Of a DNA stretch of 64,000 nucleotides, positions 52,472 to 61,546 are shown one piece after another. Each line of letters starts with the position of its first letter. Position 1 is the stretch's first letter. This DNA comes from an uncultured Bacilli bacterium (lineage in GTDB: Bacteria; Bacillota_I; Bacilli_A; RF39; UBA660). Made by a program: the position numbers and the translations under genes. Under the pieces are notes generated by a model, which ran no database searches, was not told the origin of the DNA, and saw only the letters and a list, made by a program, of their open reading frames with translations. The stretch covers positions 1 to 64,000 of the forward strand of contig CAKOXC010000002.1 of assembly GCA_934129945.1 (NCBI GenBank), given 5' to 3'.

Positions 52472-52925
52472 GTGAACCTATATCTCCTTGATTTATATTT
52501 TTATTTTCTTTGAAAAGACATTTTAAATCATTTAATAAATCAGAATCTTTTAATCGCATAAGATTATCATAAATGGTAGAAGATGGTACTTGATAAAAAT
52601 CTGAAGCTTGTTCTAATGTCCAACCTTTTTGAATCATTGTTCGCGCAATTTCTTCAGCTTCGAAATCTGATATGGATGCTGTTCTAATACCGTTTTTGCC
52701 ACCAACGTAATTTCCTGTTTTTATCAAATCTTTTTGAGTCTCTTTAACTGCCACATAAGCACTATAATCTATAGATTTTAAATTTTTATCATCGTTTATA
52801 TATTTTTTTACTGAAGAAGTTGAAATACCAAATTTGTCAGCAACCATTTGAATAGTAGCTTTATTAGAAATAATATATTTTGCAATTTCTAAAATCTTTT
52901 TTTCTCTTTGAGCTTTTAAGTCCAT
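52446..52925 (-). CDS. Double helix-turn-helix protein, SpoIIID-like N-terminus
   Basis: Residues 5-45 (REKKILEIAKYIISNKATIQ then MVADKFGISTSSVKKYI) resemble the SpoIIID sporulation regulator in helix spacing, including the KxxxxIAKYI start and the recognition-helix Ser-Ser-Val-Lys. Residues about 95-128 hold a second HTH-like unit (ARTMIQKGWTLEQASDFYQV followed by PSSTIYDNLMRL). A classical SpoIIID is about 90 residues with a single HTH, so this is longer by a duplicated-type module. The ORF lies directly (zero-base spacing) after lepA on the same strand. It could be a sporulation remnant or an unrelated regulator. Confidence 0.6.
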   Translation of the reverse strand: MDLKAQREKKILEIAKYIISNKATIQMVADKFGISTSSVKKYINDDKNLKSIDYSAYVAVKETQKDLIKTGNYVGGKNGIRTASISDFEAEEIARTMIQKGWTLEQASDFYQVPSSTIYDNLMRLKDSDLLNDLKCLFKENKNINQGDIGSHASQSISK

Positions 52926-54722
52926 CTAATTTTCCTCCTTAAGTATTTCTAAGAATACATCACTTGGAACTTCTACAGATCCAACCATTTTCATTCTTTT
53001 TTTACCTTCTTTTTGTTTTTCTAATAATTTTCTTTTACGAGAAATATCTCCACCATAACACTTAGCTAAAACATTTTTTTTCATAGCAGAAATATTTTCA
53101 CGAGCTATAACTTTAGCACCAACACTGGCTTGAATTGGTACTTGAAACATTTGTCTTGGAATCAATTCTTTTAATTTTTTTACTATTTGTTTGCCACGAT
53201 TATAAGCAAAATCTTTATGAACTACAGTTGATAAAGCATCAACTACATCACCATTTAATAATATGTCCATTTTAACTAAATTACTAGGTTTATACCCAAT
53301 CATTTCATAATCAAAAGATGCATAACCTTTTGTTGTAGATTTTAATTTATCAAAAAAGTCATAAACAATTTCAGATAAAGGAATTTCATAATGAATATTA
53401 ACTCTTTCGTCATCTATATATTCCATTGATTTATAATTTCCTCTTTTATTCTGACATAATTCCATAATATTACCAATGTAATCTTTAGGGACAATAATAT
53501 TTGTATAAATAAAAGGTTCTCTAATTTCTTTAATATATGTTCTTTCAGGCATTTTAGTAGGCGAATCAATTACTATTTCATCACCATTTGTCAAAGTTAT
53601 TTCATATATAACGCTTGGAGATGTAGCTATTATTGATATATCAAATTCTCTTTCAATTCTAGAAATAATTATATCCATATGTAAAAGTCCCAAAAAACCA
53701 GTTCTAAAGCCGAAACCTAAAGCTTCTGAAGTCTCTGGTTCAAATGATAATGCTGCGTCATTAAGTTTGAGTTTTTCAAGAGCTTCCTTTAATGCTTCAT
53801 ATTTATTTGGCTCAACGGGAAATATTCCAGAATACACCATTGGTTTCATAGGTTTATAACCATCTAAAGGTTCTTTTGCAAGGTTATTTCTAACAGTAAT
53901 TGTATCTCCTACTGCTACAGAAGTTATATCTTTTATTGAAGCGGTAACATATCCAACTTCGCCAGAAATTAATTCTTTTTTATTAACATCTTTAGGAGTA
54001 TGAAATCCAAGTTCAACAACTTCAAACTCTTTACCACTTGCCATCATTTTTATTGTATCTTTTACTTTTATTTTGCCATCTACAATTTTTACTAGAGCAA
54101 CAACACCTTTGTAAGAATCAAAATAACTATCAAAAATTAGAGCTCTTGTTGGTTTATCATTTGCAATTTTAGGAGCTTCAATTCTTTCAATTACAGCTTC
54201 AATAAGTTCTTTTACTCCGACTCCTGTTTTGCCACTACATAAAAGAATCTCTTCTTCTTTAAATCCTAAAACATTTTTCAACTCTTCTTTTACTTTAGGA
54301 ACATTAGCATTTGGTAAATCAATCTTATTTATGACAGGTATTATTGTTAAATCATTTTCTAAAGCTAAATATAAATTAGCAAGTGTTTGAGCTTCTATAC
54401 CTTGCGCTGCATCAACGACTAAAATTGCCCCTTCACAAGCAGCAAGGCTTCTAGAAACTTCATATGTAAAATCAACATGACCCGGTGTATCTATTAAATT
54501 TAAAATATAATCTTCATTTTTATAATGATAATTAAGACGAACTGCATTTAATTTTATAGTTATTCCACGTTCACGTTCAAGATCCATATTATCTAAAAGT
54601 TGATCTTTCATTTCTCTTTTAGAAACACTTCCTGTTAATTCTAAAATTCTATCTGCTAAAGTACTCTTACCATGGTCTATATGAGCAATTATTGAAAAGT
54701 TTCTTATGTTTTCTTGCTTCAT
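52926..54722 (-). CDS. lepA: Elongation factor 4 (LepA)
   Basis: Translational GTPase. G1 AHIDHGKST (about 13-21), G2/G3 ERGITIKLNAVRL and DTPGHVDF, G4 NKIDL, G5 CSGKTGVG. The C-terminal LepA_C domain is present: YGGDISRKRKLLEKQKEGKK followed by RMKMVGSVEVP. Length 598 aa is normal. ATG 54722 with GGTGATGTT upstream is preferred over the GTG at 54737. It lies in the conserved spoIIP-lepA-hemW block. Confidence 0.96.
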   Translation of the reverse strand: MKQENIRNFSIIAHIDHGKSTLADRILELTGSVSKREMKDQLLDNMDLERERGITIKLNAVRLNYHYKNEDYILNLIDTPGHVDFTYEVSRSLAACEGAILVVDAAQGIEAQTLANLYLALENDLTIIPVINKIDLPNANVPKVKEELKNVLGFKEEEILLCSGKTGVGVKELIEAVIERIEAPKIANDKPTRALIFDSYFDSYKGVVALVKIVDGKIKVKDTIKMMASGKEFEVVELGFHTPKDVNKKELISGEVGYVTASIKDITSVAVGDTITVRNNLAKEPLDGYKPMKPMVYSGIFPVEPNKYEALKEALEKLKLNDAALSFEPETSEALGFGFRTGFLGLLHMDIIISRIEREFDISIIATSPSVIYEITLTNGDEIVIDSPTKMPERTYIKEIREPFIYTNIIVPKDYIGNIMELCQNKRGNYKSMEYIDDERVNIHYEIPLSEIVYDFFDKLKSTTKGYASFDYEMIGYKPSNLVKMDILLNGDVVDALSTVVHKDFAYNRGKQIVKKLKELIPRQMFQVPIQASVGAKVIARENISAMKKNVLAKCYGGDISRKRKLLEKQKEGKKRMKMVGSVEVPSDVFLEILKEEN

Positions 54723-54761
54723 TTTGAACATCACCATATTTATTATACCTTAAAAATGGTG

Positions 54762-55088
54762 TTACGAAAACATTTTTTTAAGTACTTTACCAACTTTACC
54801 TAGTTCTTCTGTAAAAAGTTTTTCCACAAAATTAGAAAAATTATCCCCGGCATTACTAGCTATACACGAATAATCTTTTGTATTATTTTCTGTATATTTT
54901 TCTAAATCTATATCACGATTGTTTTTTACATCATCCTCGAATTTTTTTATATTTTCATTAGTTAACACTATTTTTTCATTCACTTTATTTTCATAATATC
55001 CACTTTCACCAGCTATAAATAAACTAATATAAACTATAAATAAAATAAACAATATAGTTAATACTGGATTATGTTTCTTCTTTTTCAT
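54762..55088 (-). CDS. Small membrane protein between spoIIP and lepA
   Basis: About 108 residues: a basic start (MKKKKHN), one membrane segment (PVLTILFILFIVYISLFIAG) and a charged domain outside (ENKVNEKIVLTNENIKKFEDDVKNN, quoted in part), ending in an amphipathic helix. In Bacillus the same slot holds the DUF3679 protein YqxA, so it may be a positional counterpart, but I see no sequence proof. It overlaps the 3' end of spoIIP by 20 bases. ATG 55088 is used; ATG 55097 is also possible. Confidence 0.55.
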   Translation of the reverse strand: MKKKKHNPVLTILFILFIVYISLFIAGESGYYENKVNEKIVLTNENIKKFEDDVKNNRDIDLEKYTENNTKDYSCIASNAGDNFSNFVEKLFTEELGKVGKVLKKMFS

Positions 55089-56016
55089 TATCTTCATCCA
55101 CGATTCTTTTATAAACATTTGCCAAAACTTCTAAAGAATTCTTGACACTATTAATATCATTATATGGCCCTCCCACTTCAATTAGAACTGCATTGCTTGA
55201 GATATCTTGATTAAATATTCCTGAATTAGTTTTAATATCAATACCTCTTGTGATAAGAGGATTAAACTCTTTCAAATAATTGTTTATTCTATTTGCCATT
55301 TCTAAATTTCGTTCATAACCATCATGACCTTTTCCTAAAACTATCATAAGCTTTACATAATCTTTGTTATCAATAGTCACTTTAGCAATATTTAAGGGAA
55401 TTGAATCACGATGTAAATCTATAACATATTTAATGGTTGGGTTTTTAGAAAGAGTATCACTTGCTAGCATTTTAGAAGCTTTATATGAAGAGCGATAATT
55501 CCACCCATTGATATTAAGAATTTCTTTGATATCATTTTTTTCAACTATTGCTTGTATTCCTAAATCACTTAACTTATTTTGAAGTATTAAACTTGCATGT
55601 AAGACTGTTGGGGTTACATTATATTCATTTGTATTAACGCTTTGATATTCTTCAGTTTGATGTGTATTATAAATATAAATTAATGGTGAATCATAATTTT
55701 CTTCCTTAATAACTGTTTCATCAGTAGCCTTACTAACATTTTCTGTCTTTTTAACATTATCTTCTTTATCTAAATTAATTCCTAAAGTATAATTAACAAT
55801 AAAACTTAATCCATTTTTAGAAAAAATACTTTTAAATTCTTTTGGATTATTATTTAGCATAATATCGATTACTTCATTTTCATTAATTTCTTTCGTTAAT
55901 TTTTCGTATACTACATTAAAAACTAATAGAACAACACATAAAACAATTGTTAAAAATAAAATAAATTTAATAGAAATTAGTGTAATATTTTTTCTTGCTT
56001 TAAATTTTCTTGCCAT
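55069..56016 (-). CDS. spoIIP: Stage II sporulation protein P
   Basis: Peptidoglycan amidase/endopeptidase that works with SpoIID and SpoIIM in engulfment. One N-terminal membrane segment (about 14-35), then the catalytic domain from about 110: IYIYNTHQTEEYQ (zinc His and Glu), VIDLHRDSIP (second His), KLMIVLGKGHDGYERN and a late VLIEVGGPYND (catalytic Glu). All signature residues are seen. The domain is somewhat shorter than in Bacillus and starts from ATG 56016 with AAGGTGA. Gene order spoIIP-x-lepA-x-x-hemW is retained. Confidence 0.9.
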   Translation of the reverse strand: MARKFKARKNITLISIKFILFLTIVLCVVLLVFNVVYEKLTKEINENEVIDIMLNNNPKEFKSIFSKNGLSFIVNYTLGINLDKEDNVKKTENVSKATDETVIKEENYDSPLIYIYNTHQTEEYQSVNTNEYNVTPTVLHASLILQNKLSDLGIQAIVEKNDIKEILNINGWNYRSSYKASKMLASDTLSKNPTIKYVIDLHRDSIPLNIAKVTIDNKDYVKLMIVLGKGHDGYERNLEMANRINNYLKEFNPLITRGIDIKTNSGIFNQDISSNAVLIEVGGPYNDINSVKNSLEVLANVYKRIVDEDNEKEET

Positions 56017-56039
56017 ACTTTTCACCTTAATTATATTTT

Positions 56040-56067
56040 AAAATATAAAGAACGAATAAAATGTCAA
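56040..56067 (-). promoter_or_regulatory. Probable promoter of the spoIIP-lepA-hemW cluster
   Basis: Minus strand TTGACA (56067-56062), 16-base spacer, TATTTT (56045-56040). Confidence 0.45.
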
Positions 56068-56086
56068 ATTATGTTTTTAATTTTTA

Positions 56087-56115
56087 TTGTTAAATAATAT
56101 TTTATATTGTATAAT
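56087..56115 (+). promoter_or_regulatory. Promoter of the PilB/GspE gene
   Basis: TTGTTA (56087-56092), 17-base spacer, TATAAT (56110-56115). Confidence 0.6.
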
Positions 56116-56148
56116 AAATATTAGAATAAGATAGGGATTGTGATACAT

Positions 56149-57468
56149 ATGTTAAGAGAATTTGATTATGAAAATATGCCAGTAGCTGATATAGTAAATG
56201 AAATAATCATTGATGCTGTTAAAAGAGGAGCTTCTGATATTCACTTAGACCCAAGGCCTGAGTTTTTAATGGTAAGAATTCGTATTGATGGTGAATTAGT
56301 TGATTATACTACCCTTCCTTTAGGAATTAAAAATCATATAACTACAAAAATTAAAATACTAGCTAGTATGAATATTACTGAATCTCGTCTTCCACAAGAT
56401 GGTGCTATTAAAACTACTATAGAAAATAGAAGTCTAGATTTACGTGTATCTACTCTACCTACTGTTTATGGTGAAAAAGTTGTTATTCGTATTTTGGATT
56501 ATACTAGAAGTATGGAAGGACTTGAAAATTTAGGATTTTCTGAAGAAAGTTTAGAAAAACTAAAAAAAATAATTGCAAACCCTAATGGTATTATTCTTGT
56601 TACAGGAGCCACTGGAACTGGTAAATCTACTACTGTTTATGCGATATTAGATAAATTAAACACTAAAGAAAGAAATATTATTACTGTAGAAGATCCAGTA
56701 GAAATGAAAATTGAAGGTATTAATCAAGTTCAAACCATGAGCGACATTGGTCTTACATTTGCAACAGCTCTAAGAAGCATATTGCGTCAAGACCCTGATA
56801 CAATAATGATTGGAGAAATTCGTGATGATGAAACAGCACGTATTGCTATTCGTGCCGCTATTACTGGGCATTTAGTACTTTCTACAATTCATACAAATAA
56901 TTCTTTAAATACTATAGAGCGTTTACTTGATATGGATGTTGAAAGATACTTACTTGGCTCTGCTTTAACTGGAATTGTATCGCAAAGATTAACTAAAAAA
57001 TTATGTCCAAAATGTCGTACCTCAAGAAACACTACTCCATATGAAAAAGCAATATTTAAAAAAGCTTTAGGAATGGATATAAATGAAATATATGAACCTG
57101 TTGGATGCGATGAATGTTTAAACGGTTATAAAGGACGTATTGCTATTCAAGAAGTTCTTTCAGTTAATCAAGAAGTAAGAGATGCTATTTTATCAAATAT
57201 TAGAAAAGATAAATTAAGAGAAATAATTTATAAAAAAGGACATACTATCACACTTCTTCAAGATGGACTTGAAAAAGTAATTAATGGATTAACATCATTT
57301 GATGAAGTATTAAGAGTTATTGAAGTAGATAGTGATTTTGGTGAAGACGAAAAAGATATTAAAGATGCTATTTTGGGTAAAGAAAAACCGAATAACAACG
57401 AAAATATAGAAGATAATAATAATTTAGAAAATTTAAGTATTGAAAAAGTAGAGACATTAGATTTTTAG
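56149..57468 (+). CDS. Type IV pilus / type II secretion assembly ATPase (PilB/GspE)
   Basis: Hexameric motor for pilin or pseudopilin assembly. Walker A GATGTGKST (about 155-163), Asp box ITVEDPVE, Walker B RSILRQDPDTIMIGEIRD and His box TGHLVLSTIHTNN are intact. The tetra-Cys zinc site is CPKC and CDEC. It lacks the first N-terminal domain (439 aa, ComGA-like or short GspE), starting directly with the region ASDIHLDP. Gene stands alone: no PilC, prepilin peptidase or pilin is adjacent, though a pilin-like protein is at 19527. ComGA-type DNA uptake or surface pili are both possible. Confidence 0.92.
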   Translation: MLREFDYENMPVADIVNEIIIDAVKRGASDIHLDPRPEFLMVRIRIDGELVDYTTLPLGIKNHITTKIKILASMNITESRLPQDGAIKTTIENRSLDLRVSTLPTVYGEKVVIRILDYTRSMEGLENLGFSEESLEKLKKIIANPNGIILVTGATGTGKSTTVYAILDKLNTKERNIITVEDPVEMKIEGINQVQTMSDIGLTFATALRSILRQDPDTIMIGEIRDDETARIAIRAAITGHLVLSTIHTNNSLNTIERLLDMDVERYLLGSALTGIVSQRLTKKLCPKCRTSRNTTPYEKAIFKKALGMDINEIYEPVGCDECLNGYKGRIAIQEVLSVNQEVRDAILSNIRKDKLREIIYKKGHTITLLQDGLEKVINGLTSFDEVLRVIEVDSDFGEDEKDIKDAILGKEKPNNNENIEDNNNLENLSIEKVETLDF

Positions 57469-57480
57469 TTCTCTACTTTT
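57444..57480. terminator. Bidirectional terminator between pilB and uvrC
   Basis: AAAAGTAGAG (57444-57453) pairs with CTCTACTTTT (57471-57480), flanked by A and T runs; it covers both stop codons. Confidence 0.8.
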
Positions 57481-59242
57481 TATTTATATTATTTAAATAT
57501 TCTTTTAAATTATCAGCAATATTTTTAGGAATTATTTTTTCTAATTCTTCAGTCGGAGCCTCTTTCATCTTAGCAACACTACCAAATTTTTTAATAAGTT
57601 CTTTCTTTCTTTTTTCGCCAATTCCATCTATATTATCTAAAACTGATGAAATACTACCTTTACTTCTTATTTGACGGTGATAATTTATTGTAAATCTATG
57701 AACTTCATCTTGCATTCTAGTTAAATAATGGAAAACATTAGATGTTTTTACAAGTGGTATTTCTTCTAAAGTATCTCCATCAATTAAATCATTAGTCATA
57801 TGCTTATCATTTTTTCTTAATCCACAAATTTTAATATCAAGATTTAACATTTGCATTATTTCTTTACAAGCATTAATTTGATTAATTCCACCATCAACGA
57901 TAATTAAATCAGGCTTTTCTAAATGTTCTAAAAGCATACGATAATATCTTCTATAAAGTACTTCTTTCATGGTATTATAATCATCATTTTTATCAATACT
58001 TATTTTAAATTTACGATATTCTTTTTTTGCAGGAACGCCATTTTTAAAGACAACCATTGCACTTACAGAAAAATCACCAAATAAGTTAGAGTTATCAAAT
58101 AAATCAATCCTATTTAAATGTTTGAGATTTAATAATTCTCTTAATTCTTCATTTGCTTTTTCAGTTCTTTCTTCGTCTTTTTCAATTAAAGTCATTTCAT
58201 TATCTAAATTTATTTTTGCATTCATAAATGCCATATCAAGAAGTTCTTTCTTTTTACCTTTTAATGGTGTTGTAAATGTCGTATTTAACATGTTAGAAAG
58301 TAATTCTTTATCACATAATTCGTCTAAAAAGATTTCTTTAGGTATTTCATGACGTGAATAAAACTTTATTAAATACTCCTCTATTTCTTCTTTTAATTCA
58401 CCTACAATTGGAAAAATGTCATTATGCCCTCCAACTAATTTACCATTGCGGATAAAAAAGATTTGAGCACTAACATAGCCATTATTTAAATAGTAACCAA
58501 ATATATCTCTATTAATTAAGTCATGTAATTCTACTTTTTGTTTTGTTAGAACAATTTCAACATAATCTAAATCTTTTTTTAATTCTAAGGCCATTTCAAA
58601 ATTTAAATTTTCACTACATTCTTCAATTTTTTTTAAAAGTCTATTCTTTAATACATTTTCATTTCCATTTAGAAAAGATAATATTTCTTTTTCCATTTCT
58701 TCTAATTTACTATGGTCATAGTTTTTAGTGCAATAACCTAAACATTGTCCAATGTGATAATATAAGCATACTTCTTTTGGCATTGAATCACATTTTTTTA
58801 ATGGATATATTCTATTTAATAAATTAACTATTTTTCGAGCAGCATAAGCATTGGGATACGGACCAAATAATTTTTTATTTTCACTTTTCTTAATATTAGT
58901 ATATCTTGAAACTTTTAATTTTGGATAAGGATTTTTAATGTATTCTATATAAGGATATGTTTTATCATCTTTAAGTAAAATATTATATTTTGGATCATAC
59001 TTTTTAATTAGATTAATTTCTATAATAAAAGCTTCTAGTTCACTACTGGCAACTATATAAGTAAAATCAGCTATTTCACTTATCATTTTAGCTGTTTTGC
59101 CAGTATGGGTTCCACGAAAATATGAAGATAATCTTTTCTTTAAGTCTTTTGCTTTACCCACATAAATTATAACACCATCAGAATTCTTCATTTGATAAGA
59201 TCCTGGTTTATGAGGAACTAAACTAAGTTTTTCTTTAAACAT
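57473..59242 (-). CDS. uvrC: Excinuclease ABC subunit C
   Basis: Nucleotide excision repair nuclease. GIY-YIG domain at the N-terminus (GSYQMKNSDGVIIYVGKAKD), UVR motif region near 200-235, Cys-rich segment CLYYHIGQCLGYC near 160-172, RNase H-like C-terminal nuclease with DNSNLFGDFSV and DGGINQI, and a final HhH (IDGIGEKRKKELIKKFGSV). Length 589 aa is normal. GTGATATT precedes ATG 59242. Confidence 0.96.
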   Translation of the reverse strand: MFKEKLSLVPHKPGSYQMKNSDGVIIYVGKAKDLKKRLSSYFRGTHTGKTAKMISEIADFTYIVASSELEAFIIEINLIKKYDPKYNILLKDDKTYPYIEYIKNPYPKLKVSRYTNIKKSENKKLFGPYPNAYAARKIVNLLNRIYPLKKCDSMPKEVCLYYHIGQCLGYCTKNYDHSKLEEMEKEILSFLNGNENVLKNRLLKKIEECSENLNFEMALELKKDLDYVEIVLTKQKVELHDLINRDIFGYYLNNGYVSAQIFFIRNGKLVGGHNDIFPIVGELKEEIEEYLIKFYSRHEIPKEIFLDELCDKELLSNMLNTTFTTPLKGKKKELLDMAFMNAKINLDNEMTLIEKDEERTEKANEELRELLNLKHLNRIDLFDNSNLFGDFSVSAMVVFKNGVPAKKEYRKFKISIDKNDDYNTMKEVLYRRYYRMLLEHLEKPDLIIVDGGINQINACKEIMQMLNLDIKICGLRKNDKHMTNDLIDGDTLEEIPLVKTSNVFHYLTRMQDEVHRFTINYHRQIRSKGSISSVLDNIDGIGEKRKKELIKKFGSVAKMKEAPTEELEKIIPKNIADNLKEYLNNINKK

Positions 59243-59246
59243 AATA

Positions 59247-59705
59247 TCACTTTCTTTCAGTAATTATATAATTATATAAAGATTCACATCCTTTATAAAT
59301 ATTAGTAAAACATTCATCAAAATTTCTATAATACCAAGGATCAATAATTTCTTTGGTATCTTTTGTATATTCTAGTAATAAATGGACTTTATTATCTTTA
59401 TCTCTAGCAAATTTTTCTTTTAAACTTTTTAAATTATTATTATCAAAGCAAATTATATAATCAAATTTTTGATAATCTACATCGGTTATTTGGCGAGCAT
59501 AATGAGAAAGTATTTCAATATTATTTTTCTCTAAAGTCTTTTGTGTCATATAATACATAGAATTTCCAATTTCTTCTGTACTAGTTGCACATGAATCAAT
59601 CATAAAGTTTTTATCTTTATTTAATTTAACAATATGTTCCATAACCATTTGCGCCATAGGGCTTCTGCAGATATTACCATAACATACAAATAATATTTTA
59701 TGCAT
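59247..59705 (-). CDS. Low-molecular-weight protein-tyrosine phosphatase
   Basis: A 152-residue LMW-PTP: P-loop VCYGNICRSPMAQ (CxxxxxRS, Cys near residue 8) at the N-terminus and the acid loop IIDPWYYRNF (general acid Asp near 124). DYIICFDNNN is the usual middle strand. Dephosphorylates protein tyrosine or arginine. Four bases separate it from uvrC, so they share a transcript. It could control surface polysaccharide kinases, none of which are in the window. Confidence 0.9.
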   Translation of the reverse strand: MHKILFVCYGNICRSPMAQMVMEHIVKLNKDKNFMIDSCATSTEEIGNSMYYMTQKTLEKNNIEILSHYARQITDVDYQKFDYIICFDNNNLKSLKEKFARDKDNKVHLLLEYTKDTKEIIDPWYYRNFDECFTNIYKGCESLYNYIITERK

Positions 59706-59751
59706 TTTAAAATCACCTGATAATATTCTAACACATTTTAAGCTAATATTT

Positions 59752-60009
59752 CTATTTTCTTAAAACTCTTTTTTTATCAGGAAAATCACTTCTTTTTTCA
59801 TTAATATTTAAAGCACAAAACTTAAATTCTGTACCTTTTCTATCCCACATACAATATTCATTTATAGAACTATTAAAACATATATGATCAAGTTGAGGGT
59901 GAAGATTTAAATCCGTTATATATAATATTTCTTCTGTTTCGAGTAAATATTCTCTTTCCTCAATATATTTTAACATGTTTCTTGAATCAATAATTTCTTC
60001 TTGTGTCAT
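59752..60009 (-). CDS. Unknown 85-aa protein
   Basis: Not recognised. Acidic start (TQEEIIDSRNMLKYIEERE), then a beta-like stretch with three Cys (HICFNSSINEYCMWDRKG and FKFCALNIN) and a basic C-terminal tail (SDFPDKKRVLRK). A strong AAGGAG ribosome site precedes ATG 60009 (minus strand), which supports translation. No signal peptide or membrane segment. It lies 46 bases upstream of the phosphatase gene on the same strand. Confidence 0.55.
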   Translation of the reverse strand: MTQEEIIDSRNMLKYIEEREYLLETEEILYITDLNLHPQLDHICFNSSINEYCMWDRKGTEFKFCALNINEKRSDFPDKKRVLRK

Positions 60010-60096
60010 AAAAAACTCCTTATTACATTTTATGTTTTAATAACTTTTAGTTTTGTATTTTTATCTTTATATAGTATAATTATTTCGGGTGATATT

Positions 60097-60450
60097 ATGC
60101 AACCAGAATATTCTTATACTTATGAAATTAAAAAATCTAAATTTATCGGTTTATATTTCAAAGTTAATAATAAAAATGAAATTGATAATATTTTAAATTG
60201 TATTTATAAAGAACATAAGAAAGCAAGACATTTTCCCTATGCATATAAAATTGATACTTTAATTAAAAAAACTGATGACAAAGAACCAAGTGGTACTGCT
60301 GGAACTCCAATCTACAATGTTATAGAAAGAAATAATCTAAATAATTGTTTGATTATTGTTGTTAGATATTTTGGTGGCATTAAACTTGGTAGTGGTGGTC
60401 TTTTAAGAGCTTATTCTAAGACTGCTAATGAATTAATAAAGCCACGATAA
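60097..60450 (+). CDS. YigZ/IMPACT-family protein, N-terminal domain only
   Basis: The UPF0029/IMPACT fold is clear: KKSKFIGLYFKVNNKNEIDN, HKKARHFPYAYKI, DDKEPSGTAGTPIYNVI and VVRYFGGIKLGSGGLLRAYSK. The family's function is not settled (links to translation and proline peptidases are reported for relatives). At 117 residues it lacks the C-terminal DUF1949-like domain of the usual 200-residue YigZ. ATG 60097 with GGGTGAT is used; a longer frame from 60001 overlaps the TATAAT at 60075-60080. Confidence 0.85.
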   Translation: MQPEYSYTYEIKKSKFIGLYFKVNNKNEIDNILNCIYKEHKKARHFPYAYKIDTLIKKTDDKEPSGTAGTPIYNVIERNNLNNCLIIVVRYFGGIKLGSGGLLRAYSKTANELIKPR

Positions 60451-60470
60451 AACTACCGTGGGCTTTTTTA
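60437..60470 (+). terminator. Terminator after the YigZ gene
   Basis: AAAGCC-ACG and CGT-GGGCTTT pair with one bulge, followed by T. The stop codon is in the loop. Confidence 0.65.
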
Positions 60471-60764
60471 TTCTACCATTTTTTTAATTTCTTCTATATC
60501 TTTAAAGCCAATTGATTTGTTTACAAGTTCTCCATCTTTAAATACAATTAAAGTAGGAATACTCATTACGCCAAATTCTCTAGCTAATTCTGGATGCATA
60601 TCAGTATTAACTTTTAAGATATCAACAAAATCAACTGTCTCAAGTAAACTTCCTAGCATTTTACAAGGTCCACACCAATCAGCATAAAAATCTACTAATA
60701 TTGTTCCTTTACTTGTTAGTTCTTTAAAATCTTCTTTTTCTAAATATTTAATCATTTGTTTCAT
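60468..60764 (-). CDS. trxA: Thioredoxin
   Basis: Disulfide reductase with the active site DWCGPCKM (about 29-36), cis-Pro in SIPTLIVF and DGELVNKSIGF. Length 98 aa is close to the minimum for thioredoxin. It overlaps cvpA by 17 bases, so translation is coupled. No thioredoxin reductase is in the window. Confidence 0.95.
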   Translation of the reverse strand: MKQMIKYLEKEDFKELTSKGTILVDFYADWCGPCKMLGSLLETVDFVDILKVNTDMHPELAREFGVMSIPTLIVFKDGELVNKSIGFKDIEEIKKMVE

Positions 60765-61452
60765 ACCTTTCTATTAGTTTGTTAGAACCCTTAATATTAA
60801 TTTTACCATTATCAACTAATTTATGTGCATTATCAGTTGTAATTATATCATATTTTAACAATGTATTTAAAGCTTCATAATCTTTATTGCTACTATTATT
60901 ATCGCCTAAATTTCTAATTTCATTAAAAGCATTATAAGAGTTCTTAAATCCTGTAGTAAATGGTGTTTTACTTAAAATAATATTAGTATATTTACTATCT
61001 TTTAATACTGTACTTGAAAAACTAAATTGAGAAAAAATGAAAAGTAGTACAAATAAGAATACATATGCTTCTAAAAAACCTACTGCTATTCCAATTAGTT
61101 TTGATGGTAAAGTAAGTATTATTGAGTGGTCTACAATTTTACTAAGGATACCAGTAATTTTTAATATAACACTTAAAAGTACTGATAAAACACCTAATAC
61201 TATTAAAAAAGCAATTGCTTCATAAATCAAAATATTTATTACCGTTATACCATTAAATATGCCCCCAAGTTTAAAAAATGGTAAATACGTATATAAAAAT
61301 ACTGATAAAGGATTTTTCAAATAGTAAGCAATAATTATTATTAATATTGTTCCAATTAAAGTTGCAAGTGTTTGAATTGCTCCTCTTTTAAATCCTAATA
61401 CAGCACCAGCTAATAAAAACAAAATTATTATTACATCTATAACATTTATCAT
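60748..61452 (-). CDS. CvpA family membrane protein
   Basis: A 234-residue protein with four membrane segments and the CvpA core: VIDVIIILFLLAGAVLGFKRG at the start, YEAIAFLIVLGVLSVLLSV, and LPSKLIGIAVGFLEAYVFLFV. A soluble tail (about 170-234) is basic and Asn-rich. Family members are linked to envelope stability and colicin V export in other bacteria. AAGGGTAGG lies before ATG 61452. It is co-transcribed with trxA. Confidence 0.88.
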   Translation of the reverse strand: MINVIDVIIILFLLAGAVLGFKRGAIQTLATLIGTILIIIIAYYLKNPLSVFLYTYLPFFKLGGIFNGITVINILIYEAIAFLIVLGVLSVLLSVILKITGILSKIVDHSIILTLPSKLIGIAVGFLEAYVFLFVLLFIFSQFSFSSTVLKDSKYTNIILSKTPFTTGFKNSYNAFNEIRNLGDNNSSNKDYEALNTLLKYDIITTDNAHKLVDNGKINIKGSNKLIERYETND

Positions 61453-61546
61453 ATTATTTCCTACCCTTCTATTTCTTAATTATAATATAAAAATAATGAA
61501 AATAAAAGAAATTTATGATAAAATACTCTAAAGGACAAGTGATTAT

